A stretch of DNA of 64,000 nucleotides from Pseudoalteromonas rubra (GTDB taxonomy: Bacteria; Pseudomonadota; Gammaproteobacteria; Enterobacterales; Alteromonadaceae), in the NCBI RefSeq assembly GCF_005886805.2, contig NZ_CP045430.1, forward strand, positions 1,240,001 to 1,304,000, given 5' to 3'. A program made the translations under genes and the position numbers. The notes under the pieces are model-generated. The model did no database searches and was not told the origin of the DNA. It saw only the letters and a list, made by a program, of their open reading frames with translations. This document shows, in pieces, positions 1 to 9,065 of the stretch (its first letter is position 1; every line of letters begins with the position of its first letter).

Positions 1-1309
1 GCAACCTGAATACCCGGATAAAATTGCGCTTGAGTCAGTTGAGAAGCAAATCAACGCGGCGCCACCTTTAGTATTTGCAGAGGAAACACGCAGCCTTTAT
101 AAAAGTCTTGCTGATGTTTGTGAAGGCAAAGCTTTCTTATTGCAGGGTGGAGATTGTGCAGAGTCCTTTGCTGATTTTAGTGCTACTAATATCAGAGACA
201 CTTTCAAAACACTGTTGCAGATGGCAGTTGTTCTGACTTATGGCGGAAAGTGCCCAGTTGTCAAAATAGCAAGAATGGCTGGTCAATATGCTAAGCCAAG
301 ATCATCTGATTTCGAGACCATCAATGGCGTTGCGTTACCATCTTACAGAGGCGACATCGTAAATAGTTTTGAGTTTACAGAAGAGGCACGCATACCGGAT
401 CCTAAAAGGTTGCTGACAGCTTATCACCACAGTGCATCGACACTGAACCTGCTTAGAGCATTTGCACAGGGTGGCCTTGCAGACTTACATCAGGTTAGTC
501 GATGGAATATGAGCTTCGTTGCAGCTAACCCAATGAAAGAAAAGTTTCAACAGTTGGCAAACAGGATCCAGGAAGCTTTAGAGTTTATGGAAGTGTGCGG
601 AATCGATTCATCCGTCGCGCCAAGCCTTAAAGAAACACATTTATATACTTCACATGAAGCTTTATTGTTAGGGTATGAACAAGCACTCACGCGTCGCGAC
701 CATCTAAGTGGAGACTGGTACGATTGTTCCGCGCATTTTGTCTGGATCGGTGAAAGGACTAGACAATTAGATCATGCACATATTGAATTCTTTAGAGGAA
801 TTAAAAACCCGATTGGTGTAAAGGTTGGCCCTGGTATGAAACCAGACGAGCTTATCCAACTTATCGACGCGCTCAACCCAGAGAATATCCCGGGCAGACT
901 TACTTTGATCACGCGAATGGGGGCAGACATCTTGCCAGAAAAGCTACCAGCCTTGGTGAGAAAAGTTCAGGAAGAAGGACGTAAAGTAGTTTGGAGTTCA
1001 GATCCAATGCATGGCAATACTGAAAAAGCCAGCACAGGATATAAAACTCGAAGCTTCAATAATATACTACGTGAAATCAGTCAGTTCTTCGCTGTACATA
1101 AAGCTGAAGGGTCCTACCCAGGCGGTGTACACCTGGAAATGACAGGTCAGCACGTTACGGAATGTATCGGCGGAGCTTATGGACTTTCAGACGAGGACTT
1201 AGCTCAGCGCTATCGAACACAATGCGATCCGCGCTTGAACGCAGATCAAGTCTTAGAGCTAGGCTTCCTGGTTGCAGACTTGTTGAAAGACGCAAGAAAC
1301 CGAGTTTAA
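1..1309 (+). CDS. class II 3-deoxy-7-phosphoheptulonate (DAHP) synthase, 5'-truncated by window edge
   Basis: This enzyme condenses phosphoenolpyruvate and erythrose-4-phosphate, the first step of the shikimate pathway, in the cytoplasm. The reading frame is open from base 2, so the true start lies outside the window; in-frame sequence upstream of the TTG at 140 (a frame start only) reads straight into the conserved [11 protein letters not shown]. Other class II (plant/Mycobacterium-type) signatures are [17 protein letters not shown] and [15 protein letters not shown]. About 435 codons are visible out of roughly 450 usual for the family. It ends 31 bp from the convergent ppsR, with a shared hairpin terminator between them. 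Placement beside the PEP synthase genes fits supply of its substrate PEP. Class assignment is secure; which amino acid inhibits it cannot be read from sequence. Confidence 0.95.
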   Translation, partial: QPEYPDKIALESVEKQINAAPPLVFAEETRSLYKSLADVCEGKAFLLQGGDCAESFADFSATNIRDTFKTLLQMAVVLTYGGKCPVVKIARMAGQYAKPRSSDFETINGVALPSYRGDIVNSFEFTEEARIPDPKRLLTAYHHSASTLNLLRAFAQGGLADLHQVSRWNMSFVAANPMKEKFQQLANRIQEALEFMEVCGIDSSVAPSLKETHLYTSHEALLLGYEQALTRRDHLSGDWYDCSAHFVWIGERTRQLDHAHIEFFRGIKNPIGVKVGPGMKPDELIQLIDALNPENIPGRLTLITRMGADILPEKLPALVRKVQEEGRKVVWSSDPMHGNTEKASTGYKTRSFNNILREISQFFAVHKAEGSYPGGVHLEMTGQHVTECIGGAYGLSDEDLAQRYRTQCDPRLNADQVLELGFLVADLLKDARNRV

Positions 1310-1315
1310 AACAAT

Positions 1316-1339
1316 AAAAAGGCCCAGATGGGCCTTTTT
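1316..1339. terminator. bidirectional intrinsic terminator between DAHP synthase and ppsR
   Basis: A short GC stem (GGCCC/GGGCC, loop AGAT-type) is flanked by A5 on the left and T5 on the right, so it can act for both convergent genes. Confidence 0.85.
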
Positions 1340-1340
1340 A

Positions 1341-2150
1341 TCAATATTTACGCCTTTCTAAGTTTGTCTCTGACATTATCTTTGCAGAAATTTCTTCAAC
1401 AGAAAACTTGGTAGAGTTCAGGTAGGGGATCCTGTTCTTTTTAAACAGCATTTCAACTTCCCGTACTTCAATCCTGCATTGGCGAATAGAAGCGTATCGC
1501 GAGTTAGCCATGCGCTCTTGCCTGATTGCAGACAGTCGCTCCGGATCTATGGTCAAACCGAATATTTTATGTTTGAACGGAGTTAAACACTTAGGTAGTG
1601 TGCCTTTTTCCAAATCGTCTTCTGTCATAGGATAATTTGCTGCTTTAATGCCGTACTGTAGAGCAAGATAAAGACTGGTTGGTGTCTTTCCGCTTCGGCT
1701 TACGCCGACCAGAATTATATCCGCCTTTTCGTAATCTTTGACATTTGCACCATCGTCGTTGGCCAACGCATAGTTGACAGCATCAATTCTGAAATCATAA
1801 GTCGCTTCATGAATACTGTGTGTTCTGTGTACTTTTGGAACAGGTGCTACTTTTAGCTCTCTTTTTACAATTTCACTAGAATAAGATAGGAAGTCATAGC
1901 AAACGCCATCGGACGCCAAAATGATATCTGACAAAACCGGGTTTACAAAAGTGAAAAATACTAGCGGTTTTTCGCCACTGGTTGCCGCTGTCTCATTGAT
2001 TAAATCTTTGATTTTTTCTGCTTTCTCTACAGTTTCGACAAATGGAATAGTTTTGTGGTTAAAGTCCACAGGAAACATTGATAGGGTAGCATGACCGAAC
2101 ACTTCTGACGTAATCGCCGTCCCGTCTGATATATAAAATGCAGTTCTCAT
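1341..2150 (-). CDS. ppsR: PEP synthase regulatory protein (bifunctional kinase/pyrophosphorylase, DUF299)
   Basis: Known members of this family inactivate PEP synthase by ADP-dependent phosphorylation of a threonine next to the catalytic histidine and reactivate it by Pi-dependent removal. The 269-residue length is typical. The P-loop-like motif GVSRSGKTPTS lies around residues 149-159, and the N-terminus MRTAFYISDGTAIT is characteristic. It is transcribed divergently from ppsA, 140 bp away from the preferred ppsA start, so regulator and target share one promoter region. The family can also act on pyruvate phosphate dikinase, but the neighbouring ppsA makes PEP synthase the obvious target. 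Confidence 0.95.
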   Translation of the reverse strand: MRTAFYISDGTAITSEVFGHATLSMFPVDFNHKTIPFVETVEKAEKIKDLINETAATSGEKPLVFFTFVNPVLSDIILASDGVCYDFLSYSSEIVKRELKVAPVPKVHRTHSIHEATYDFRIDAVNYALANDDGANVKDYEKADIILVGVSRSGKTPTSLYLALQYGIKAANYPMTEDDLEKGTLPKCLTPFKHKIFGLTIDPERLSAIRQERMANSRYASIRQCRIEVREVEMLFKKNRIPYLNSTKFSVEEISAKIMSETNLERRKY

Positions 2151-2290
2151 TTTAACCTTTAAATTACTTTTTTAGTATTTTTTCGCGTCGCGGTTTACGT
2201 CGCTATGCTTTAAGTTGTAGAATGCCTTCGACCTATAGGAAGGTCAATTTTTCTCTCACATTAAATACAATTTGTTTTGGAGACAGTTCC

Positions 2291-4666
2291 GTGCAAGACT
2301 ACGTTCTCTGGTATCAAGAATTAGGTATGCAAGACGTACCTAGAGTTGGTGGTAAAAACGCTTCTCTGGGTGAAATGATATCTAACCTTGCCAATGCAGG
2401 TGTACAAGTACCCGGTGGATTCGCGACTACGGCAGACGCCTTTAATGAGTTCTTAGAGCAATCAGGCCTCAATGAAAAAATCCACACCATTCTCGATACT
2501 CTCGATGTTGACGACGTCAACGAACTTGCCAAAGTCGGCGCCCAAATCCGTCAATGGGTAATCGACACACCATTCCAGCCAGAATTAGACCAAGCCATTC
2601 GTAAGGCTTATACGTCACTCCACGGTGATGAAAACAACGATGTCTCCTTCGCAGTGCGTTCATCAGCGACCGCAGAAGATATGCCAGACGCATCTTTTGC
2701 CGGACAGCAAGAAACTTTCCTGAATGTGAAAGGTATAGATGCGGTGATGGTTGCTATCAAACACGTTTTTGCATCACTGTTTAATGACCGCGCAATATCT
2801 TATCGAGTTCACCAAGGCTACGACCACCGCGGCGTTGCGCTTTCTGCTGGCATCCAGCGCATGGTTCGTTCAGACAAAGCGTCTTCAGGTGTAATGTTCA
2901 CCATAGATACAGAATCGGGTTTTGAAGATGTCGTTTTTGTCACGTCAAGCTATGGTCTTGGCGAAATGGTAGTTCAAGGCGCTGTAAATCCGGATGAATT
3001 TTACGTTCACAAACCAACACTTGCTAAAGGCTTACCAGCAGTTGTTAGACGTAATATCGGTTCTAAAGCAATTCAAATGGTGTATTCAACCGACGAATCT
3101 CATGGCAAACAAGTTGAGATCGTTGATATGGAGCCAGAATTATCTAACAAATTCTCAATCACAGATAGCGAAGTCGAAGAACTGGCCAAGCAAGCTGTTA
3201 TCATCGAAAAGCACTACGGTCGTCCAATGGACATTGAATGGGCTAAAGATGGCAACGATGGTAAACTCTATATTGTACAGGCTCGTCCAGAAACAGTGCG
3301 TTCTAATGAAGATGCGAACGTTATGGAACGCTATCAGCTTAAAGAGAAGTCAAACGTAGTTTGCGAAGGTCGCGCGATTGGCCATAAAATTGGCAGCGGT
3401 GTGGTACGTGTACTCAATTCTATCGATGAAATGGATAAAGTTGAGCAGGGTGACATCCTGGTTACCGACATGACAGACCCGGATTGGGAACCTATCATGA
3501 AACGCGCTGCGGCAATTGTTACCAACCGTGGTGGACGTACCTGTCATGCTGCAATTATCGCTCGTGAGCTTGGCATTCCTGCAGTGGTTGGTTGCGGCAA
3601 CGCAACAGACACCATCAAACACGGCGACGAAGTAACCGTTTCTTGTGCAGAGGGTGACACTGGTTACATCTACCAGGGTAAACTAGACTTCGAAGTCATT
3701 TCTTCACGCATTGACTCAATGCCTGAAATTCCTATGAAGATAATGATGAATGTGGGCAACCCAGATCGAGCATTTGACTTCGCTAAGCTGCCGCATGCAG
3801 GTATTGGTCTCGCTCGTCTAGAGTTCATCATTAACCGCATGATCGGTGTGCACCCAAAAGCACTTATTAATTTTGATACTCAGCCGGCTGACCTTCAAGC
3901 TGAAATCAAAGATATCATTGCGGGATATGAGTCTCCTGTAGAGTTCTATATCGCTAAACTGGTTGAAGGCATTTCAACACTAGGTGCAGCGTTTGCGCCA
4001 GAGCGTGTTATTGTTCGTATGTCTGACTTCAAGTCAAACGAGTACGCAAACTTGGTTGGCGGTCAACAGTACGAGCCGGAAGAAGAAAACCCAATGATTG
4101 GTTTCCGGGGTGCATCACGCTATATTTCGGAAGATTTCCGCGAGTGCTTCGCACTTGAATGTGAAGCTATTAAACGTGTTCGCAACGGAATGGGTCTGGA
4201 CAACGTCGAGATTATGATTCCTTTCGTTCGTACACTTGAAGAAGCGGCTCAGGTTATTCAGCTTCTAGAAGAGCACGGCCTTAAGCGTGGGGAAAATGGC
4301 TTGAAGGTAATCATGATGTGTGAATTACCTTCAAATGCACTATTGGCAGAAGAGTTCCTTGAATATTTTGATGGATTCTCAATAGGTTCAAATGACCTGA
4401 CTCAGCTTACTTTGGGTCTTGACCGAGATTCTGGTCTGATTGCACACTTGTTCGATGAGCGTAACCCGGCCATCAAAAAACTGCTTTCTATGGCAATTCA
4501 GACAGCCAAAGCAAAAGGCAAATACGTTGGTATTTGTGGCCAAGGTCCATCGGATCATGAAGACTTTGCAGCTTGGTTAGTTGATCAAGGCATTGACTCT
4601 GTATCACTTAACCCTGATACAGTGCTTGAAACTTGGCTATATCTTGCTGAGCAAAACAAAGCTTAA
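2291..4666 (+). CDS. ppsA: phosphoenolpyruvate synthase
   Basis: Converts pyruvate, ATP and water to PEP, AMP and Pi, the gluconeogenic step for growth on three-carbon acids and amino acids. The frame is open from an ATG at 2222, but I prefer the GTG at 2291: it has GGAGA at 2279-2283 seven bases upstream, gives 791 residues (E. coli PpsA has 792), and the protein then begins [13 protein letters not shown] as in E. coli. Domains in order: ATP-binding PPDK N-terminal (about 15-350), phosphohistidine swivel domain with catalytic His419 in GGRTCHAAI (about 385-460), and the PEP-utilising TIM-barrel C-terminal domain (about 475-785) with the Cys in [10 protein letters not shown]. It is controlled post-translationally by the divergent PpsR. 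Ends in a strong terminator. Confidence 0.97.
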   Translation: MQDYVLWYQELGMQDVPRVGGKNASLGEMISNLANAGVQVPGGFATTADAFNEFLEQSGLNEKIHTILDTLDVDDVNELAKVGAQIRQWVIDTPFQPELDQAIRKAYTSLHGDENNDVSFAVRSSATAEDMPDASFAGQQETFLNVKGIDAVMVAIKHVFASLFNDRAISYRVHQGYDHRGVALSAGIQRMVRSDKASSGVMFTIDTESGFEDVVFVTSSYGLGEMVVQGAVNPDEFYVHKPTLAKGLPAVVRRNIGSKAIQMVYSTDESHGKQVEIVDMEPELSNKFSITDSEVEELAKQAVIIEKHYGRPMDIEWAKDGNDGKLYIVQARPETVRSNEDANVMERYQLKEKSNVVCEGRAIGHKIGSGVVRVLNSIDEMDKVEQGDILVTDMTDPDWEPIMKRAAAIVTNRGGRTCHAAIIARELGIPAVVGCGNATDTIKHGDEVTVSCAEGDTGYIYQGKLDFEVISSRIDSMPEIPMKIMMNVGNPDRAFDFAKLPHAGIGLARLEFIINRMIGVHPKALINFDTQPADLQAEIKDIIAGYESPVEFYIAKLVEGISTLGAAFAPERVIVRMSDFKSNEYANLVGGQQYEPEEENPMIGFRGASRYISEDFRECFALECEAIKRVRNGMGLDNVEIMIPFVRTLEEAAQVIQLLEEHGLKRGENGLKVIMMCELPSNALLAEEFLEYFDGFSIGSNDLTQLTLGLDRDSGLIAHLFDERNPAIKKLLSMAIQTAKAKGKYVGICGQGPSDHEDFAAWLVDQGIDSVSLNPDTVLETWLYLAEQNKA

Positions 4667-4681
4667 TTGAATTAATTAGCT

Positions 4682-4709
4682 AAAAGGCCTGTTTTTACAG
4701 GCCTTTTTT
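4682..4709 (+). terminator. intrinsic terminator of ppsA
   Basis: AAAAGGCCTGT pairs with ACAGGCCTTTT and is followed by a T run, 15 bases after the ppsA stop. Confidence 0.9.
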
Positions 4710-4750
4710 ATTTTCTGATTATACTAATTTGCTTAATTAAGTGTTCTGTT

Positions 4751-4900
4751 TTAAAGCGAGAAAATAGGGTCGAAAACACCTTCCCTGCGTCCTGATATCG
4801 CTGAGGCACCTACATCCGTATAAGCGAGGCGACACTTTGCAATCTTATACCTTAAAAGTACAAGTTCTAAATGAGAACTCTTTAACGCCGTTAGCGTCAT
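4751..4900 (-). CDS. candidate 49-residue small protein (possible dispersed repeat)
   Basis: A short intact frame reads MTLTALKSSH at its start and ends FDPIFSL. It is preceded by a strong Shine-Dalgarno (GAAGGGG, about five bases before the ATG) and follows the PGPGW-type gene by 42 bp on the same strand, so it could be cotranscribed. The peptide is basic in the middle with no clear membrane helix or signal peptide. I recognise no family. It may instead be part of an intergenic repeat that is carried in several copies in Pseudoalteromonas genomes; that is a suspicion, not something shown here. Confidence 0.35.
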   Translation of the reverse strand: MTLTALKSSHLELVLLRYKIAKCRLAYTDVGASAISGRREGVFDPIFSL

Positions 4901-4942
4901 GTTTTCCCCTTCAAATAGAAACGGTATTAAATAAAATTTGTT

Positions 4943-5149
4943 CTATCTCAAGCGTTTATCAAGTTGCACGCAAATTGTCTTAAATCCAGCCTGCGTTTTT
5001 TTCAAGTAGCTCCTCGCCCATGGGTAATTAAACGACAAACAAACTAGGCCAGCTAACAAGAAAACAATAGAAGGACCGGGTACTACAATAAATAGTAAAG
5101 CTAACATGGCACAAACTGCAGCTAATACATTCAAAAGTAACTTCTTCAT
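4943..5149 (-). CDS. small two-helix membrane protein, PGPGW-type
   Basis: A 68-residue protein beginning MKKLLLNVLAAVCAMLALLF with a hydrophobic helix, then the VVPGPSIVFLLAGL motif that resembles the PGPGW family of putative transmembrane proteins, and a second hydrophobic stretch ending in FNYPWARSYLKK. The C-terminus is basic and probably cytoplasmic. The start has a nearby AGGTTGG (about four bases upstream on the coding strand). No function is established for the family. It is transcribed towards ppsA, away from ydiJ. Confidence 0.75.
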   Translation of the reverse strand: MKKLLLNVLAAVCAMLALLFIVVPGPSIVFLLAGLVCLSFNYPWARSYLKKTQAGFKTICVQLDKRLR

Positions 5150-5297
5150 ACCAACCTCGCGGGTTTTATAGTTACCTATAAGCGTACTTCATATCCCAAA
5201 GACAATCTTTTTCTAAATGTAACAAAACGAAAAATTCCGGATTTGTAATGGCACTCAACATGATACAATGCTAGCAAAGCAATAATTTATTACCGTC

Positions 5298-8200
5298 ATG
5301 ATTGCCGAAATTACCCAGCAGGATTCTGCAAATACATTATTAACTGACTACATCAAAAAGATCACAGGCCAGGGCTTTAGCGGAGATACCGATACGAGTT
5401 ACGCAACCAGAATAGTAACCGCCACTGATAACAGCATTTATCAAGAAATTCCCCAGGCTGTTATCTATCCACGGAATTCGAAGGATGTACAGGTCGCGAT
5501 GCAAGTTGCATCACTGGACCCTTTTCTTTCTTTAAGCTTTGGCCCTCGAGGTGGTGGTACAGGTACTAATGGCCAGTCACTTACTCCTGGTATCGTTGTT
5601 GATTTATCTCGTTACATGCGCGAAATTCTTGAGATCAACGAAGAAGAAGGCTGGGTAAAAGTTCAAACCGGTGTAATCAAAGATCAGCTCAATGATTTTC
5701 TGAGACCATATGGTTTCTTTTTTGCTCCCGATCTATCCACCAGTAACCGCGCTACTATAGGTGGAATGATAAATACAGATGCATCTGGCCAGGGTTCGCT
5801 TGTTTATGGAAAAACGAGTGATCACGTGCTTGAACTTAAGACAATCCTTGTCGACGGTACGGAGCTCAACACCAGCAAGCTTGAACTTGAAAAAGCACAG
5901 ATACTCGCTAAACAAACCAATCGGGTTGGTGAAATCTATAATGCTGTTCTAAATAGCTGTAAGGAAAATCGAGACCTCGTACTAGAGAAATTTCCCAGAC
6001 TCAATCGCTTTTTAACCGGCTACGATCTGGAAAACGTGTTCGACGAACAAATGACAACCTTTGATTTGAGTCGAGTGATCACCGGTTCAGAGGGGTCACT
6101 TGGTATTGTCACGGAAGCCAAGTTAAATGTTACGCGTATTCAGCCGTATAAAACACTAATCAATATTAAATACGATTCTTTCGAGTCTGCGCTCAGAAAT
6201 TCACCATTTTTAGTCGCTGCGAATGCCACTTCAGTTGAAACTGTTGACAGTAAGGTCCTTAATCTTGCGAAGCAGGATATTATCTGGCATTCAGTATCGG
6301 ACTTAATATCCGACGTACCAGGTGTCGAAGTTCAGGGACTTAACATGGTTGAGTTCAACGGAGAAACACCTGACGAAATCGAACACAAAGTATCTTCACT
6401 GTGTAAACAACTAGACCTCCTCATTGCCAATAAAGAAGCAGGGGTTGTCGGTTATCAGCTCACCAATGATAAGTCCGATATTCTTAAAATTTACGCGATG
6501 CGTAAAAAGGCGGTTGGTTTACTTGGTAATACTAAAGGTAAACAAAAGCCTCTGGCGTTTGCGGAAGATACTGCCGTACCACCAGAAAACCTTGCTGATT
6601 TTATATTAGAATTTCGAGCGCTATTGGATAGCAAAGGTTTACACTACGGTATGTTTGGCCACGTTGATGCTGGTGTACTCCATGTTCGTCCGGCTCTGGA
6701 TATGTGTGATCCGGAACAAGAGAAATTACTTCGAGAAATTTCTGATCAGGTAGTTGCGCTGACAGCCAAATATCGCGGGCTTATGTGGGGTGAACATGGT
6801 AAAGGATATCGAAGTGAATACGGCCCGGAGTTTTTTGGCGATACACTGTTTAATGAACTGAGAAAAATTAAAACAGCATTCGACAAAAATAACCGCCTGA
6901 ACCCAGGCAAGATCTGTACACCTATTGATAGTAATGAGCGCCTAGTTAGTGTGGACGATCAAAAACGCGCATGGTTTGATAAGTCTATCAATATCGAAGT
7001 CAGAGAAAGTTTTGAAAATGCGATGAACTGTAACGGTAACGGGCTCTGCTTCAACTATGACGAAACGTCGCCAATGTGTCCATCATATAAAGTGACTAAA
7101 GATCGTCGTCATTCACCTAAAGGTCGAGCGTCGCTGATCCGAGAATGGTTCCGACTGCAAGAAGAGCAGGGGGTTGATCTACTAGCGGTGGAGAAAACCT
7201 TAATTACAAAGGAAAATGATACAACCTGGTGGGAACGTTTTCGAAATAATCAGAAAAAACAGAAAGGCTTTTATGATTTCTCACATGAAGTGAAAGAGTC
7301 AATGGATGAGTGCTTAGCTTGTAAAGCCTGCACAACCGCTTGCCCAATAAAAGTAGACGTGCCAAGTTTTCGTGCGAGGTTTTTGAACCTTTACCACAGC
7401 AAGTACAATCGACCACTTAAAGATCACTTGGTTGCTAATGTTGAAAAAACTACACCTTTGATGGCAAAACTACCAAGAACGACAAACTTTTTTGTCAATT
7501 TTCCTCCCGTAAAGTTAGCTTTGAAAAAAATCATTGGTTATGTCGATACGCCTAAGCTAAGTGTTCCTACATTAACTTCGAGAGTAAAAAGCGCACAGTT
7601 ATACGACGAAAATAAATTGGCCGCTTTATCAAAAGAAGCAATGTCCGATATTGTGTTTATCGTGCAAGACCCTTTTACCAGCTATTACGAAGCGGAGCTG
7701 GTAGAAGCACTCATTAAGTTAGTTGGTAAACTTGGCAAACAAGCGGTCCTCTTGCCTTTCGTACCAAACGGCAAGGCGCAACACGTAAAAGGATTTCTAA
7801 AAGAATTCAAGTCAACCGCATCTTCCGCAAACGAATTTCTTTCTCGCGTCGCGGAATTTGGTAGACCAATGATTGGGTTAGATGCTTCGTTAGTTCTTTG
7901 CTATCGAGATGAGTATCTTAACATCCTTGAGAAAGACAAACTGGCATTTCAAGTGCAGCTGGCGCATGAATGGCTCGCTACTCAGAACTGGGATGCACTC
8001 GGCCAACAAACAAAAGTCAGCTCAAGCAAAGTCAAGCTGTTAAGTCATTGTACTGAAACCAGCGCGATGCCAGAAAGTAAGAATGTCTGGAAAACGATAT
8101 TCAATCAGCTAGGTATTAATCTGGATACTCCGGCAACAGGTTGTTGTGGTATGGCTGGTACCTATGGACATGAAACTGATCATCAGGAAAACTCAAGAAG

Positions 8201-8348
8201 CCTGTATGAAATGTCCTGGCAGCATCATACGAAAAAGATGGATTCTGAAACAATTTTGGCAACCGGGTTCTCTTGCCGCTGCCAAGTTAAGCGGTTCGAA
8301 AATCAAAAGCCTATGCATCCAATAGAGTTTATCGCTAATAACCTCTAA
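5298..8348 (+). CDS. ydiJ: FAD-binding and iron-sulfur oxidoreductase YdiJ (D-2-hydroxyacid dehydrogenase family)
   Basis: A 1016-residue protein that matches E. coli YdiJ (1018 residues) along its whole length. The N-terminal half is a FAD_binding_4 domain with PRGGGTGTNGQSLTPG (about 83-98) and STSNRATIGGMINTDASGQG, followed by the FAD-linked oxidase C-terminal domain with MFGHVDAGVLHVRPALDM. The C-terminal half has ferredoxin-type cysteines CNGNGLCFN and CLACKACTTACPIKVDVP, then CCG-type ligands around SHCTETSAMP and TGCCGMAGTYGHE. Such enzymes oxidise D-2-hydroxyacids such as D-2-hydroxyglutarate or D-lactate; the exact substrate here is inferred. In E. coli ydiJ also lies in the same chromosomal region as ppsA. 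Single gene with its own terminator. Confidence 0.95.
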   Translation: MIAEITQQDSANTLLTDYIKKITGQGFSGDTDTSYATRIVTATDNSIYQEIPQAVIYPRNSKDVQVAMQVASLDPFLSLSFGPRGGGTGTNGQSLTPGIVVDLSRYMREILEINEEEGWVKVQTGVIKDQLNDFLRPYGFFFAPDLSTSNRATIGGMINTDASGQGSLVYGKTSDHVLELKTILVDGTELNTSKLELEKAQILAKQTNRVGEIYNAVLNSCKENRDLVLEKFPRLNRFLTGYDLENVFDEQMTTFDLSRVITGSEGSLGIVTEAKLNVTRIQPYKTLINIKYDSFESALRNSPFLVAANATSVETVDSKVLNLAKQDIIWHSVSDLISDVPGVEVQGLNMVEFNGETPDEIEHKVSSLCKQLDLLIANKEAGVVGYQLTNDKSDILKIYAMRKKAVGLLGNTKGKQKPLAFAEDTAVPPENLADFILEFRALLDSKGLHYGMFGHVDAGVLHVRPALDMCDPEQEKLLREISDQVVALTAKYRGLMWGEHGKGYRSEYGPEFFGDTLFNELRKIKTAFDKNNRLNPGKICTPIDSNERLVSVDDQKRAWFDKSINIEVRESFENAMNCNGNGLCFNYDETSPMCPSYKVTKDRRHSPKGRASLIREWFRLQEEQGVDLLAVEKTLITKENDTTWWERFRNNQKKQKGFYDFSHEVKESMDECLACKACTTACPIKVDVPSFRARFLNLYHSKYNRPLKDHLVANVEKTTPLMAKLPRTTNFFVNFPPVKLALKKIIGYVDTPKLSVPTLTSRVKSAQLYDENKLAALSKEAMSDIVFIVQDPFTSYYEAELVEALIKLVGKLGKQAVLLPFVPNGKAQHVKGFLKEFKSTASSANEFLSRVAEFGRPMIGLDASLVLCYRDEYLNILEKDKLAFQVQLAHEWLATQNWDALGQQTKVSSSKVKLLSHCTETSAMPESKNVWKTIFNQLGINLDTPATGCCGMAGTYGHETDHQENSRSLYEMSWQHHTKKMDSETILATGFSCRCQVKRFENQKPMHPIEFIANNL

Positions 8349-8355
8349 TATTATC

Positions 8356-8395
8356 AGCATAGTAACAGTCTTAGCTCTGTTGCTATGCTTTTTAT
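8356..8395 (+). terminator. intrinsic terminator of ydiJ
   Basis: AGCATAGTAACAG pairs with CTGTTGCTATGCT (one G-T pair), followed by TTTTATT, seven bases after the ydiJ stop. Confidence 0.85.
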
Positions 8396-8489
8396 TCCAA
8401 CCCATTTTCCTTCGTTTCCCCCAAAACGCTCAAATTTAACATAATAGCTTTCACATAACGTTTTCCGCTCGGTTACAATTTCTCATAAG

Positions 8490-8521
8490 TTTAGAAGTTG
8501 CTGAGTTTAGAAGTTGCTGAG
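8490..8521. repeat. perfect tandem repeat, two copies of a 16-bp unit
   Basis: The unit TTTAGAAGTTGCTGAG occurs twice head to tail without mismatch, followed by a partial third match (TTAAGA). Only two copies, so it may be a recent slippage product. Confidence 0.8.
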
Positions 8522-8694
8522 TTAAGATTAATGCTCAAATATGTATGATGTGTTCTCACTAACTTTTTAAATGATAATATTCAAACCGCCAGTAACGTAT
8601 GAGTTAGGAATTAACACCTGAGGGGAATATTTGTCGTAGCGTGTTTAAAATATCAGCCACATAAAAATAAAATTATATGAGGAGGGAGAGTAAC

Positions 8695-8751
8695 ATGCTA
8701 GAAAACCTCTCTGGTTTGGCATTGAATATTTTTACCGGACATATTTTATGA
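8695..8751 (+). CDS. possible 18-residue leader-like peptide
   Basis: ATG at 8695 is preceded by GAGGAGGGAGAG, an unusually strong ribosome-binding site, and encodes 18 hydrophobic-rich residues (MLENLSGLALNIFTGHIL) before a TGA. Nothing downstream on this strand is an obvious regulated gene. It could be a leader peptide of a lost gene or chance; confidence is low. Confidence 0.2.
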   Translation: MLENLSGLALNIFTGHIL

Positions 8752-9065
8752 GATATAATGTATCTAAAGTGCAGATTATAACCCCCCCACTAAAATTAAA
8801 AAATATATAGAAACTAATTTAAATATAGATTTTAAAACGAACTCAAAAATTAATATAAAAATCTGGCGGAGTTAAAAATGAAGGAGCTTTACAAAGGCAG
8901 GGAGCGGTAATGCTAGATAAAGCTATCAAAAATTAGCATGGTTCCTTTTCCCTATTATAGAAAAACCACTTACAAATAAAATTAGTGTTAGCCCTGTAGA
9001 AAAAATCTGTAAATAAAAAATACGGATTAAATTTAAACAATGCTACTAAGTGTCGCTTAGTTAAA

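Larger units (their letters stand above)
8396..9065. other. AT-rich 670-bp gene-poor gap beside the integrase
   Basis: No long frame is present. The stretch is clearly more AT-rich than its neighbours and contains a perfect 2 x 16 bp tandem repeat (8490-8521), a run of seven C at about 8782, and two tiny frames behind good Shine-Dalgarno-like sequences (8695-8751 and a 10-codon one near 8878). With the integrase on its right it looks like eroded accessory DNA. I see no attachment-site repeat that I can defend. Confidence 0.5.

Noticed and set aside
2222..2290. ATG at 2222 as ppsA start
   Set aside because: The 23 extra residues do not resemble PpsA and have no ribosome-binding site, whereas the GTG at 2291 has GGAGA and gives the family length.
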